Assembly (NCBI GenBank): GCA_945639195.1
Contig: CALZEE010000001.1
Location: forward strand, 62,001-126,000
Length of the DNA: 64,000 nt
From: an uncultured Ignatzschineria sp.
GTDB lineage: Bacteria > Pseudomonadota > Gammaproteobacteria > Cardiobacteriales > Wohlfahrtiimonadaceae
Direction of reading: 5' to 3'
The notes under the pieces were generated by a model, which saw nothing but the letters and a program-made list of their open reading frames with translations, did no database searches and was not told where the DNA came from. The position numbers and the translations under genes were made by a program. This document shows positions 18,538 to 28,118 of this stretch, in pieces (position 1 is the first letter of the stretch; every line of letters begins with the position of its first letter).

Positions 18538-19755
18538 ATGAGTGCGAAAATAGTCACAAGTAATCGTCGAGCGGTTAGTATTGCTCTCTTAATGCTGATG
18601 GCATTGTTAACAGCATTAGATTCAATGGCGATTGATATGTATCTTCCTGGAATGCCGGATATTGCGGAAGATTTAAATGTTCCTTTTGGGCGCGTACAGC
18701 AAACGCTCGCGATCTTCCTTGGGGGATTAGCGATTGGGCAGGGGATTTATGGCCCATTACTGGATCGCTTTGGGCGCCGTTTACCGCTTCTTATCGGGAT
18801 CTTGATCTTCATCGGTGGATCAATCATGGGCGCAATGGCACCGACGGCTGAGTGGTTACTCGTTGCGAGATTTATCCAAGCGATCGGCGCATCGGCAGGG
18901 CTTGTAACGCCGCGAGCGATTGTGGCAGATACGTGTAACTTAAAAGAATCCGCACATGTCTTCTCACTCTTAATGCAAGCGATGATGTTAGGACCGATTT
19001 TAGCGCCGGTATTGGGCGGGATTGTGTTAGATATCGCTGATTGGCGCATGATCTTCTGGGTTATTGCTTTTGTGGGCGGTATTAGTTTTGTCTGGGCATG
19101 GAAATTAGTGCCGGATTCATTGCCGGTATCAGAGCGTGCACCTATTAATTTAGGCTACGTCTTAAAAACCTATTTCACGCAGATGAGTAACTATAACTTT
19201 ATGCTCTATGCGCTCGCATCAGGCTTTGCGATGAGTGGACTTTTCCTTTATGTGAGTAGTTCGGCGTATATCTTTAGAGAACATTTCGGGCTCTCATCCT
19301 CAATGTTCAGCTACCTCTTTGCGATGAACTCTATCGGCCTTGTCGTGAGCGGAATGATCTCGAATGTATTCTTAGTTCGCGGGGTTTCTGCAAGACGACT
19401 CTTAATGATCGGGATGTTTATTCATACACTTTTCTCCGGCATTTTATTTGTCTTAACGCAACAAGCGGAGTTATCGCTCTTGTATTACACCTTCTTTATT
19501 GCGATCTCAATTTCAGCGCTGGGGCTTGTGCTTGGGAATATCACGGCGTTGACGATGAGCAATGGCGGTAAACAAGCTGGCGCAGCTTCATCAGTAATGG
19601 GTGTATTGCAATATCTATTGCCGGCAATTACAGGTTACATTGTGAGCCTCTTTGTCCAGAGCATTGCGATTTTACCGATCTCGATCGCGCTTTGTGGGCT
19701 CTTTGGCTTGGGCTTATTGCTCCTTTGCCGTAAAGAGAAGGTCGAAGTCGTTTAA
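18538..19755 (+). CDS. Bcr/CflA family multidrug efflux transporter
   Basis: Twelve-helix MFS drug:proton antiporter, 405 residues, inner membrane. The Bcr/CflA start LTALDSMAIDMYLPGMPDI is distinctive. The MFS motif A appears as GPLLDRFGRRLPLL in loop 2-3, and the antiporter helix 5 segment is GPILAPVLGG. Likely exports antibiotics or similar toxins. Its leader holds a palindromic operator, and a TetR gene follows 214 bases downstream, so it is probably an inducible efflux unit. Confidence 0.93.
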   Translation: MSAKIVTSNRRAVSIALLMLMALLTALDSMAIDMYLPGMPDIAEDLNVPFGRVQQTLAIFLGGLAIGQGIYGPLLDRFGRRLPLLIGILIFIGGSIMGAMAPTAEWLLVARFIQAIGASAGLVTPRAIVADTCNLKESAHVFSLLMQAMMLGPILAPVLGGIVLDIADWRMIFWVIAFVGGISFVWAWKLVPDSLPVSERAPINLGYVLKTYFTQMSNYNFMLYALASGFAMSGLFLYVSSSAYIFREHFGLSSSMFSYLFAMNSIGLVVSGMISNVFLVRGVSARRLLMIGMFIHTLFSGILFVLTQQAELSLLYYTFFIAISISALGLVLGNITALTMSNGGKQAGAASSVMGVLQYLLPAITGYIVSLFVQSIAILPISIALCGLFGLGLLLLCRKEKVEVV

Positions 19756-19795
19756 TCTTTTTAAGATTGAAATAGATCGAACAAAGACAAGTCAG

Positions 19796-19830
19796 GAGAT
19801 CAGCAGTGTTGCATTGCTGATCTCTTTGTT
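19796..19830 (+). terminator. Terminator of the efflux gene
   Basis: Perfect 10-bp stem GAGATCAGCA/TGCTGATCTC, 9-base loop, followed by a short T-rich tail (TTTGTTT). Confidence 0.65.
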
Positions 19831-19969
19831 TATCCGCCGCGTTATCTCTGCTAACTTGTGATATGCGTGAGAGGGATGGCATTAACATTGATGAGGATAT
19901 TGTGCATAATAGAGATCACGTGAAACAGCGATTCAAACGATTAGCCGTAATCCGCAACGAGGGGACAAC

Positions 19970-20548
19970 ATGACAGCTTCTAAATTACAAAGTGCCGCAT
20001 TAATCAGATTTGCCGAGCAAGGGTTTAATGCCACGACAATGAATGAGATTGCGAGTGATGTCGGCATTAAAAAAGCCTCTATATATGCGCATTTTCGGAA
20101 TAAAGATGAGCTCTTTCTCAGTCTTATTCCGCTCATGATCGACAATGAATTGCACTATGTGAAAGCGATGATTCATGGTGGTGAGCAGGTGAAGACACAG
20201 CTCTACACTTATCTTGAGAGTATTGATAGCCGGTTTGATAGCTCGCACCATGTGCAGTTTTGGCTCCGTATTCTCTTTGCACCACCGATTCATCTTTATG
20301 ATCAAGTTGTGACACCTATGCACCAGTTTATGGATGGACTCGAAGATTATATTCGGGAAGTGATTGCGGCTTCAACTTTGCAAAATTTAGAGAATGGACT
20401 CTCGGTATCGGTCATTACGTCTACCTATATGGCGATGATTGATGCTCTGCAGACAGAGCTACTGTTTGGTGGACATGCTCGATATGAGAAGCGCTTACAA
20501 GCGATTTGGCAGATGTTTGAGATGGCGATTACGGCAAAGAGTGCTTAA
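19970..20548 (+). CDS. TetR/AcrR family transcriptional regulator
   Basis: Repressor of 192 residues. The helix-turn-helix covers about 23-46 (TTMNEIASDVGIKKASIYAHF), and the C-terminal helices form an AcrR-like ligand pocket. It follows the Bcr/CflA pump on the same strand but with a terminator between them, so it has its own promoter. The natural target is the TACCTA palindrome in front of the pump gene, inferred from location only. An AGGGG ribosome site lies 6 bases before the ATG. Confidence 0.88.
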   Translation: MTASKLQSAALIRFAEQGFNATTMNEIASDVGIKKASIYAHFRNKDELFLSLIPLMIDNELHYVKAMIHGGEQVKTQLYTYLESIDSRFDSSHHVQFWLRILFAPPIHLYDQVVTPMHQFMDGLEDYIREVIAASTLQNLENGLSVSVITSTYMAMIDALQTELLFGGHARYEKRLQAIWQMFEMAITAKSA

Positions 20549-20607
20549 AGCCATTATGTAAGAAGACGATTATCAATAATTTCTGTGATAGGGAATGATC
20601 CGGTCAT

Positions 20608-20646
20608 AAAAAAGCCACTCAAATTTTTATCTGAGTGGCTTTTTTT
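20608..20646. terminator. Bidirectional terminator between tetR and the alcohol dehydrogenase
   Basis: Stem AAAAGCCACTCA/TGAGTGGCTTTT with a 10-base loop and A/T runs on both flanks, between convergent genes. Confidence 0.88.
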
Positions 20647-20696
20647 GAGCACTCGGGACTTAAAATGTCCCGAGAACTGGTAATTTTAAATCAAAA

Positions 20697-21845
20697 TTAC
20701 ATTGCAGCTTTGAAGATGTTCTCAACGTCTGCTTGTGAACCTTGAACAGGGTTTGTTACTGAACAAACATCAAGGAGCGCATTTTTTGCAAGAAGTGGAA
20801 TATCTTCTGCTTTTGCATTTAAGAGCGTGAGGTTTGCAGGGATATTGATTGTTGCAGAGAGTTCGCGGATTTTTGCGATTGCTGCATTCGCGCCATCCAT
20901 ATCACTCATATTTGCCACATCAAGTTTAAGGGCAACCGCAACGTCTTTAAGGCGTGCTGATGCGTTTTGCTTGTTGAAGTCTAATACGTGTGGAAGAAGC
21001 ACTGCGTTACAAACACCGTGTGGAAGGTCATACATACCGCCTAACTGATGCGCCATTGCATGTACATAACCAAGTGATGCGTTGTTAAATGCCATACCTG
21101 CTAAGAATTGCGCATATGCCATGTTATCACGTGCTGTGATGTTGTCGCCTTGCTCAACTGCTGTTTGAAGGTTTTCAACAATTAACGTAATCGCTTTAAG
21201 GGCACAAGCATCTGTAATAGGATTTGCAGCTGTTGAGATATAAGCTTCAACTGAGTGCGTTAACGCATCCATTCCTGTTGCTGCTGTTAAACCTTTTGGC
21301 ATGCCTTTCATTAAATGTGGATCATTTACAGAAAGAATTGGGGTTGAGTTTTTATCAACGATTGCCATTTTTACGTGACGCTCTTCATCAGTGATGATGC
21401 AGAAACGCGTCATTTCACTTGCAGTACCTGCAGTTGTGTTGATCGCAACCATTGGAAGTTGTGGGTTCTTCGTTTTGTCTAAACCTTCAAATGCACTGAT
21501 GTCGTCGCCATTTGTTGCACAAAGCGCGATGCCTTTTGCACAGTCATGTGGAGAACCACCACCGAGTGAGATTACGAAGTCACAATCATTTGCTTTTAAA
21601 ATCGCTAAACCATCTGCCACATTTTTAGTGGTTGGGTTAGGGTTTGTACCATCGAATACAACGGCTTCGATATTGTCTTTGTTTAAAAGCGCGATAACTT
21701 CATCAGACATTCCTGATTTAGAGAGGAAACCATCGGTAACGATGAGAGCTTTTTTAAAACCATAACCTTTAAGGGTTGCAACTGCGTCAACTAAAGCATT
21801 TTCACCAATAACGTTTACAGGTGGCATAAAGAAAGTACTACTCAT
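20697..21845 (-). CDS. Iron-containing alcohol dehydrogenase (AdhB/YiaY/FucO class)
   Basis: NAD(P)-dependent group III alcohol dehydrogenase, 382 residues, cytoplasmic. The nucleotide-binding [16 protein letters not shown] is near 96-111. The iron ligands fall in [12 protein letters not shown] (Asp and His, near 194-198) and [23 protein letters not shown] (two His, near 262 and 276). It resembles ethanol or lactaldehyde reductases; which alcohol is used cannot be told. The codon choice is strongly biased, suggesting high expression. An AGGAG site precedes the ATG, and the gene ends at a strong shared terminator. Confidence 0.92.
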   Translation of the reverse strand: MSSTFFMPPVNVIGENALVDAVATLKGYGFKKALIVTDGFLSKSGMSDEVIALLNKDNIEAVVFDGTNPNPTTKNVADGLAILKANDCDFVISLGGGSPHDCAKGIALCATNGDDISAFEGLDKTKNPQLPMVAINTTAGTASEMTRFCIITDEERHVKMAIVDKNSTPILSVNDPHLMKGMPKGLTAATGMDALTHSVEAYISTAANPITDACALKAITLIVENLQTAVEQGDNITARDNMAYAQFLAGMAFNNASLGYVHAMAHQLGGMYDLPHGVCNAVLLPHVLDFNKQNASARLKDVAVALKLDVANMSDMDGANAAIAKIRELSATINIPANLTLLNAKAEDIPLLAKNALLDVCSVTNPVQGSQADVENIFKAAM

Positions 21846-22082
21846 AATGAAACTCCTTTTATGACAGCGATTACTCGCTGAATTTAATGAAAAAACAAAA
21901 TTATGAATCTAAAATAAGTTTAGTCGGCCAACTCGTAAGATATTGAAACCGGACGTAAATAGAAATCTTTATATGTATTCATTATAGAATATTCAAGAAT
22001 GATGTGACAGTGCTTTATACGACCAAAGATTGATGTCACTAGGGTTTTGGGGCGAAAAAAATGAGTATTTGAGAAGGGTTGA

Positions 22083-22874
22083 TTAAATATTGTGCGGTTG
22101 TGTGTTTTTTTGTTCGCTCGTATCTGTTGGTGCGGGCGCTGCGCTGAGTGCAAGGTGGCGAGCACGATCTTTAGCATTCCATGCTTGAATGATAGTGGTG
22201 ATATAAACGGTGAATATCGGGAAGATGGTAATGCCGGTCACGGCTAAAATCGCGGTACTAATCTTACCAACGCCGGTTATCGGAATAATGTTTGAACCCA
22301 AGGTGGTAACCGTCATAGATGCCCACCATAGGACATCATAATAACTGGTGATCTCTTTGTTAATCGGCGCCTCAAAGAGATAAAAAATGAGGGTTTGAAT
22401 ATAAGCAATCGAGATGAAAATTGAGAGATAGGCGATAAAGAGCCCCGTTATTTTGTTACTGATCAGTAGATTAATCAGCAAAATCAGCGCGACAACCCCG
22501 CGGATAATGGGAATAAATTTCAGCAGATAGAGCGCATCATGCGAGAGATCAACAGAATAGTGGCTGAGGAGTGAAATATAGGGGATCGAGAGCGGCACGA
22601 GTAAAAAGTAGCGCCGGAAATATTGCCATCGATTGTCTGCGACTAACATGAGCAGGACGAAATCAATTAAGAAATAGATACAGATCCAAAATTGTAATTG
22701 CGTAGGTGTCACATCAATATTGCGTTGAATATTGGGAAGATCGACAATTGTAATATCGGCAATAAAGAGGATAGAGGCAATAATCGTGAAGATATAGAGT
22801 GTTTTTCTTGCCAATAATCGAAAGTGAAAGTGCAGTTTTGTCATAAGCGATTCAATCATTAAGAGGAAAGTCAT
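22083..22874 (-). CDS. Potassium-channel-family ion channel with non-canonical filter
   Basis: A 263-residue membrane protein with about six hydrophobic segments, in the S1-S6 layout of voltage-gated-like channels. The pore loop and last helix are clear: DVLWWASMTVTTLGSNI near 180-196, then a long inner helix. Where potassium channels have TVGYGD, this protein reads TLGSNI, so the Tyr, second Gly and Asp of the filter are all replaced. It may be non-selective or sodium-conducting, or regulatory. The S4-like segment (near 115-130) has only a lysine and an arginine, so voltage sensing is doubtful. AGGAGG is 4 bases before the chosen ATG; ATGs at codons 6 and 11 are alternatives. Confidence 0.75.
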   Translation of the reverse strand: MTFLLMIESLMTKLHFHFRLLARKTLYIFTIIASILFIADITIVDLPNIQRNIDVTPTQLQFWICIYFLIDFVLLMLVADNRWQYFRRYFLLVPLSIPYISLLSHYSVDLSHDALYLLKFIPIIRGVVALILLINLLISNKITGLFIAYLSIFISIAYIQTLIFYLFEAPINKEITSYYDVLWWASMTVTTLGSNIIPITGVGKISTAILAVTGITIFPIFTVYITTIIQAWNAKDRARHLALSAAPAPTDTSEQKNTQPHNI

Positions 22875-23117
22875 CCGGCCTCCTGCCCGATGATCTAATA
22901 ATGATTATACCGATCACAGATAGATAGCGGTATTAATCCTTACGATCTTCATTGAAAGAGGTCAGGTTTAGGATGCAGTTTGCGTGATCGTGATAAGGGA
23001 CGGGTAAGCAGCCTGGTGAGTATATTCAACAGATGATTAGAGTGATGCATATAGACAATGGGCAATAAGCGCGTTATATCTACAAATCACTATAACCTTA
23101 AATGGGAGGAGACAATC

Positions 23118-23921
23118 ATGCCTAATCACACCATGGATGAACTCATAAAGTTATCGCCGAGTGCGGTAAGGACGTTGATTCGCGCGGGACAATTACGAAG
23201 ACCTACTGCGGGGCTTGCACCGGGGTATGCGCAAGGTAACTTGGTGGTGTTACCGCAGAAATATGCTTATGATTTTTTACTTTTTGCGCAACGAAATCCT
23301 AAACCATGCCCTATTTTGGAAGTGAGTGATGTGGGATCTCGTGAGTTTTGTATGACGGCAAAGGGTTCCGATATTGCACGCGATATTCCGCGTTATTGTA
23401 TCTATAAGGAAGGGCAACTCATCGAGACCGTAGATTCTGTAGAATCCTATTGGCGCGATGATCTCGTAAGCTTTCTTTTAGGCTGTAGTTTTAGCTTTGA
23501 AGCCCCTTTAATCGATGCGGGGATTCCGATACGTCATATTGAAGAACAGCGGAACGTGCCAATGTTTGTAACGAATATTGAGACAACGCCGGCAGGTATA
23601 TTTAGCGGCCCTTTAGTGGTGAGTATGAGACCGATTCCGGCGCATCAAGTGGTTAAGGCGGTCACTATTACGAATCAATTGCCGGAGGTTCATGGCGCGC
23701 CGATTCATATTGGTGATCCTGCTTTAATCGGGATTCAAGATCTACAAAAACCAGACTTTGGCGATGCAGTAACGATTAAGCCCGGTGAAGTTCCTGTGTT
23801 TTGGGCCTGTGGTGTCACACCGCAGGCGGCTGTAATGCGCTCTAAGCCAGATTTCGTGCTGACCCATGCGCCGGGGCATATGTTTATTACGGATATAAAA
23901 AATAGCGATCTATCCTCTTAA
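23118..23921 (+). CDS. D-glutamate cyclase family / putative hydro-lyase (DUF1445)
   Basis: A 267-residue cytoplasmic protein of the family formerly called DUF1445, whose mammalian member converts D-glutamate to 5-oxo-D-proline. Conserved blocks are visible: TAGLAPGYAQGNLVVLP, FLLGCSFSFE, VSMRPIPAHQV, HGAPIHIGDPALIGI and FWACGVTPQ with THAPGHMFITD at the end. I take the ATG at 23118, preceded by GGGAGGAG, not the longer frame from 23058. Its stop codon shares the sequence TTAA with the recG stop on the other strand. A role in D-amino-acid turnover fits the recycling genes elsewhere but is inference. Confidence 0.85.
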   Translation: MPNHTMDELIKLSPSAVRTLIRAGQLRRPTAGLAPGYAQGNLVVLPQKYAYDFLLFAQRNPKPCPILEVSDVGSREFCMTAKGSDIARDIPRYCIYKEGQLIETVDSVESYWRDDLVSFLLGCSFSFEAPLIDAGIPIRHIEEQRNVPMFVTNIETTPAGIFSGPLVVSMRPIPAHQVVKAVTITNQLPEVHGAPIHIGDPALIGIQDLQKPDFGDAVTIKPGEVPVFWACGVTPQAAVMRSKPDFVLTHAPGHMFITDIKNSDLSS

Positions 23922-25969
23922 CTCCAGACAAACTCACCGCTATCACCAATCCAACGGTCGATAATCTTTTGGCTGAGTGCATTATCATCGATGATCTTAT
24001 CGGCAATGCCGGTCGCTTGTTCGATAAGATCTTGATGATGGAATAGATCGGCCATTCTAAAGCGGAACTCACCTGTTTGCCTTGTCCCAAAGATATCGCC
24101 AGCGCCTCGAAGCTCGAAATCTTTCTCGGCAATTTCAAAACCATTGTTAGTTGCTTGCATGATCTCAAGGCGTTCTCTGGTCATATGGGAGAGTGGTGGC
24201 GCGTAGATCAGGAGGCAAAATGAGGCTTTCGTACCACGACCAACGCGGCCTCGTAATTGGTGCAGCTGGGATAAACCTAAACGCTCGGCATTTTCGATAA
24301 TCATAATAGAGGCATTGGGAACATCCACGCCTACTTCAATCACGGTGGTTGCGACTAAAATATCGAGCTCATGCGCTTTGAATGCCGCCATGATCGATTC
24401 TTTTTCGGCGGCTTTTTGCCGGCCATGGACTAATCCGATTCTTAGATGGGGCAGTCGCTCACAGAGATCCGCATAAGTAATCTCAGCCGCTTTTGCCGGC
24501 AATACTTCAGATTCTTCAATTAAGGTACAGACCCAGTACACTTGGGTGCCTTCTTCGCATTGAGCATTGATTCGCTCGATCACTTTATCGCGTGCTTTTT
24601 CACTGACCACGGACGTTGTGATGGGAATACGATTCGGCGGATACTCATCAATCACAGAGCTTGAAAGATCTGCGTAAAGCGTCATAGCGAGCGTTCTTGG
24701 AATAGGCGTGGCTGTCATCATCAGTTGGTGGGGCGTAAAGCCTGTGGGGGCTTTCTTCTGGAGCGTTAAGCGTTGCTCAACGCCAAAGCGATGTTGCTCA
24801 TCAATAATGACTAAGTTCAGCGCGGCGTACTCAACGCTCTCCTGAAACACTGCGTGTGTGCCGGCAATAATCGATACTTCACCCGCTTTAATGCGCGCAT
24901 GCGCCTCACGTTTCTGTTTCTCGGTAAGTTTTCCGGTGAGGAGGATAGATTCTATACCGAGCGGTTTAAACCATTTTTCTAAGTTAATAAAGTGTTGCTC
25001 AGCGAGCAGCTCCGTGGGCGCCATAAAGACGGCTTGGAATCCGGCTTTAGCGGCGTGAATCAGCGCAGAGGCGGCGACAACTGTTTTACCAGAACCCACA
25101 TCTCCTTGCACAAGGCGCATCATGGGCGCTTGGGATTGAATATCGTTTTCGATCTCAGATACGACGCGGCTCTGCGCGCCTGTCATGGTGAAGGGCAGGT
25201 TATTTCGGAAATCTTGGAGCGCAGTCTCATCTAAATGAATAGGATGCGCTTTTTCACGATTAAAGTGTTCTCGGGATTTTTTAAGCGCCACTTGGTGCGC
25301 TACGATCTCTTCGAGTGCGAGGGTTTGTTGGACGGGATATTGCTTTTTTTCAAGACGTTCAATATTCACATCCGTAGGTGGTTTATGGAGGAAGTAGAGC
25401 GCATCTTTGAGATTTACATCGCTCGATTCCAGATATGCCGGGAAATGCTCCTCTTTTAACTCGGTTAAAAGATTATCGATAAATCCTTGCATCTGCCGTT
25501 GGGTAATGCCGGCAGTGAGCGAGTAGATGGGCGTCATGCGCTCTTCGAGTTCGCTCTCTTTATCGAGGAAGTTTAAGACTTCAGGATGGCTCATTTCAAG
25601 ACGATTCATCCCGTAACGAACTTCGCCATAGCAACGAAGCGTTTTGAGTGCATCGAAGCGTTTAATCATATTGGTGTAGAAGTTAAAGAACCGTACAGCC
25701 ATCACGCCACTCTCATCTTTCAGCCAAACAACGAGGGTCGGTCTTTTGCCGTGGGTCATCTCTTTTTTAAAGATCTCGCCTTCAATAATCGCGATTTGCG
25801 AAGGTTGAACTTCTGCAATGGGGGTAATGCGGGTGCGATCTTGATATCTAAAAGGCAGATGAAATAAGAGATCGAGATAGGTTTTTATCCCGATTTTTTC
25901 AAGGGTTTCAGCCGTTTTAGGACCGATACCTTTTAGTTTAGTAATAGGTTTATCTTTTAAAGTTTCCAC
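23918..25969 (-). CDS. recG: ATP-dependent DNA helicase RecG
   Basis: Branch-migrating helicase that remodels stalled forks and Holliday junctions. At 683 residues it is close to E. coli RecG (693). The wedge (OB) domain precedes helicase motifs: the ATP site LVQGDVGSGKTVVA near 285, DEQHRFGVEQR near 385, TATPIPRTLA, and LRGRVGRGTKASFC near 600. The start is a GTG (25969) with GAGAAG close before it. It is convergent with the DUF1445-family gene, their stops overlapping. Confidence 0.97.
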   Translation of the reverse strand: METLKDKPITKLKGIGPKTAETLEKIGIKTYLDLLFHLPFRYQDRTRITPIAEVQPSQIAIIEGEIFKKEMTHGKRPTLVVWLKDESGVMAVRFFNFYTNMIKRFDALKTLRCYGEVRYGMNRLEMSHPEVLNFLDKESELEERMTPIYSLTAGITQRQMQGFIDNLLTELKEEHFPAYLESSDVNLKDALYFLHKPPTDVNIERLEKKQYPVQQTLALEEIVAHQVALKKSREHFNREKAHPIHLDETALQDFRNNLPFTMTGAQSRVVSEIENDIQSQAPMMRLVQGDVGSGKTVVAASALIHAAKAGFQAVFMAPTELLAEQHFINLEKWFKPLGIESILLTGKLTEKQKREAHARIKAGEVSIIAGTHAVFQESVEYAALNLVIIDEQHRFGVEQRLTLQKKAPTGFTPHQLMMTATPIPRTLAMTLYADLSSSVIDEYPPNRIPITTSVVSEKARDKVIERINAQCEEGTQVYWVCTLIEESEVLPAKAAEITYADLCERLPHLRIGLVHGRQKAAEKESIMAAFKAHELDILVATTVIEVGVDVPNASIMIIENAERLGLSQLHQLRGRVGRGTKASFCLLIYAPPLSHMTRERLEIMQATNNGFEIAEKDFELRGAGDIFGTRQTGEFRFRMADLFHHQDLIEQATGIADKIIDDNALSQKIIDRWIGDSGEFVWS

Positions 25970-26119
25970 GTCTTCTCAATATAAAATGAATTGATTACGA
26001 TGATGAGGCTTAATTTTGCCATGTTTTGAGGAGATTGCGAACTCTTTACTAGCTCCTAACCAAATTTTAGGCTAAAAAGTAGAGAGCAGGGAAATGTGGA
26101 AGATGCCTAGGAGCAATGC

Positions 26120-27514
26120 ATGATTGAACAGAATAATATCTCATTTTGGGTGAAGTCCTTAGCCGCAATTGAGAGCCCATTGCTCTCTTTAGCGGGAGCG
26201 CAATCTTTACCGCCTCACCCAACTTTTGATATCGCAATTGTTGGAGGAGGATTAACAGGGCTGTGGCTTGCTTATTACCTACAACAAGCAGAGCCGGATC
26301 TTTCGATCGCCATTTTTGAAAAAGAACAGGTCGGTTTTGGTGCCTCAGGTCGTAATGGTGGATGGCTTTCCCGGGAAGTCCCGATTGAGGTGAAACCGCT
26401 TTTAAAACGCGCGGGTATTACTGAGATGGATATTGCAGCGCTTTATGATGCGATGGAAGAGGCTGTCTCAGAAGTCATTCGAGTGACCGAAACAGAGGGC
26501 ATTGAGTGCGATATCGCGATAGGTGGCGTCTTGACGATTGCGACTAATCCGGCGCAGCAAGCGCGGTTATCTGCTGATGAGTTACGAATGAGCGAATCTC
26601 TACTTTCAAAAGCGGCGGTACGTTCACGGATTAATATTCCGAGCGCCATTGCCGGACATTATGATGCTGTGGGGGCAAGAATCCATCCCTTAAAGCTCCT
26701 TTTAGGATTAAAGCAATTACTATTAGCACGCGGTATTAAGATCTATGAGCATCGAAAAGTTTCATCGATCTCTTCTGGCGCGTTGATGGTCTGGGAAGGG
26801 ATTGATGAGATAGAGGTTTATGCGAGCAAGATTGTGAGTTGCACAGAAGCCTATAGCCAACCGTTATTGCGTAATAGAAAGGTGATTCCGGTTAATTCTT
26901 CGATTATCGTGACTGAAGTGATAAGCGCGGCTCGTTGGGAAAAAATCGGCTGGGAACAATGTGAGCTTTTAGCAGACGATGCTCATCTCTTTTTCTATGC
27001 CCAAAGAACCTTTGATGATCGGATATTGATTGGTGGCCGCGGCTCACCTTATCAGTTTGGGGGAAAAGATGCCGGCAATGGGACGTTGGATCCAAAGACG
27101 CAGGCACAATTATTAGCGCGTCTTCATGCGTTATTCCCGTGGGAGGATTTTCGGATTGAATATGCCTGGCGAGGATCTATCGGCGTCACGCGAGATTGGT
27201 GCGCGACCGTTACTTATGATGCTTTATCCGGCTTGGGGCAGATCTTTGGATTTGTTGGAAGTGGCGTTACAACGACAAATCTCGCGGCTAGAACAATGGC
27301 TGATCGCCTCTTAGGCAGACGTAGCACATTCACAAAATTACCTTGGAATGATCATGACAGCCCTTGTTGGGAGCCAGAACCGCTCCGCTGGATTGCTATC
27401 CAGAGCATGTATCAATTGTTAGGATATGCCGATTCTCTCGAAATGAAACGCCAATTAACAGATACGGCTTATATTGCAAAACTGACTTATAAAATTTGTG
27501 GACAGGGATATTAA
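26120..27514 (+). CDS. FAD-dependent oxidoreductase of the DAO family (PuuB/OrdL-like)
   Basis: Flavin amine oxidase of 464 residues. The N-terminal FAD-binding motif is IAIVGGGLTGLWLAYYLQ near 38-55, and the GASGRNGGW motif of gamma-glutamylputrescine oxidase and its relatives is near 78. The C-terminal FAD contact is GFVGSGVTTTNLAARTMADRL. It opens a run of amine-catabolism genes (patA, aldehyde dehydrogenase, gabD), which supports an amine such as a gamma-glutamyl or free polyamine as substrate. No puuA glutamylation gene is in view, so the exact substrate is open. A long AT-rich gap separates it from nhaC. Confidence 0.85.
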   Translation: MIEQNNISFWVKSLAAIESPLLSLAGAQSLPPHPTFDIAIVGGGLTGLWLAYYLQQAEPDLSIAIFEKEQVGFGASGRNGGWLSREVPIEVKPLLKRAGITEMDIAALYDAMEEAVSEVIRVTETEGIECDIAIGGVLTIATNPAQQARLSADELRMSESLLSKAAVRSRINIPSAIAGHYDAVGARIHPLKLLLGLKQLLLARGIKIYEHRKVSSISSGALMVWEGIDEIEVYASKIVSCTEAYSQPLLRNRKVIPVNSSIIVTEVISAARWEKIGWEQCELLADDAHLFFYAQRTFDDRILIGGRGSPYQFGGKDAGNGTLDPKTQAQLLARLHALFPWEDFRIEYAWRGSIGVTRDWCATVTYDALSGLGQIFGFVGSGVTTTNLAARTMADRLLGRRSTFTKLPWNDHDSPCWEPEPLRWIAIQSMYQLLGYADSLEMKRQLTDTAYIAKLTYKICGQGY

Positions 27515-28118
27515 AACGCTAGAGAAAATAATGAATAGAGATCAAAATTATTTTTGTTTTTTTGTTTTTTTGTGGGATGTTCAATTGTAAATATATTATC
27601 TGAGAGTAAAGAACCTTTAGAAGTTGTTTTTATTAAAAATTTGGCAGATATTTCATGGTTTTTTTTGAAAATTTTTATCATAAAACGTCATTTTAAATGG
27701 TAAATATACCTCTCGTATGTGTATTTTTTATGCATTTATTGAGGTTTTTATCATAGAGTTAAAGCACTTTTTTTGTGTGTTTTTTAGGTGGGAAGCCTGT
27801 ATTTTACATGCTACTCAACGATGCGATAATTGCTTTGAATCAGCGGGGATTGACGTAAAGTAAACAGCTTGCTTTTGGAATAATTGTATGGATATACTGA
27901 ATTTCCTCTCCACAAAAGAGGGGATTAAATGTGTTAGAGATAACCCTCAAATAGACACAGATAAAAATAAAAAAAATCAACGAAGATAATAACACCCTAT
28001 AACAAAGAAGCACTTCAGAAGTAGCGTAAAAGTAACACCCAAAAGTACCAAAGAGTACTAAAAATATTTACAAAAAATAATAATATAAAAACCAAACAGG
28101 ATGGAAGGGGGGCGCAGC
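27515..28118 (+). promoter_or_regulatory. Long AT-rich region with the nhaC promoter and A/C-rich leader
   Basis: No gene is visible in about 600 bases. A likely promoter is TTGCTT (27869-27874) and TATACT (27893-27898), 18 bases apart. The predicted transcript begins near a small hairpin (CCTCT 27905-27909 with AGAGG 27917-27921) and continues as about 190 bases almost without G or T runs, rich in A and C (AAnAAn-like stretches at 28040-28098). Such a leader is unstructured and suits binding of Hfq-type proteins. Confidence 0.5.

Noticed and set aside
26120-27514. FAD oxidoreductase as the ThiO glycine oxidase missing from the thiamine operon
   Set aside because: It is longer than ThiO, carries the GASGRNGGW motif of PuuB/OrdL proteins, and lies 19 kb away among amine-catabolism genes.
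27515-27868. Hidden gene in the long gap before nhaC
   Set aside because: The stretch is very T-rich with stops in all frames; only promoter and leader features could be supported.
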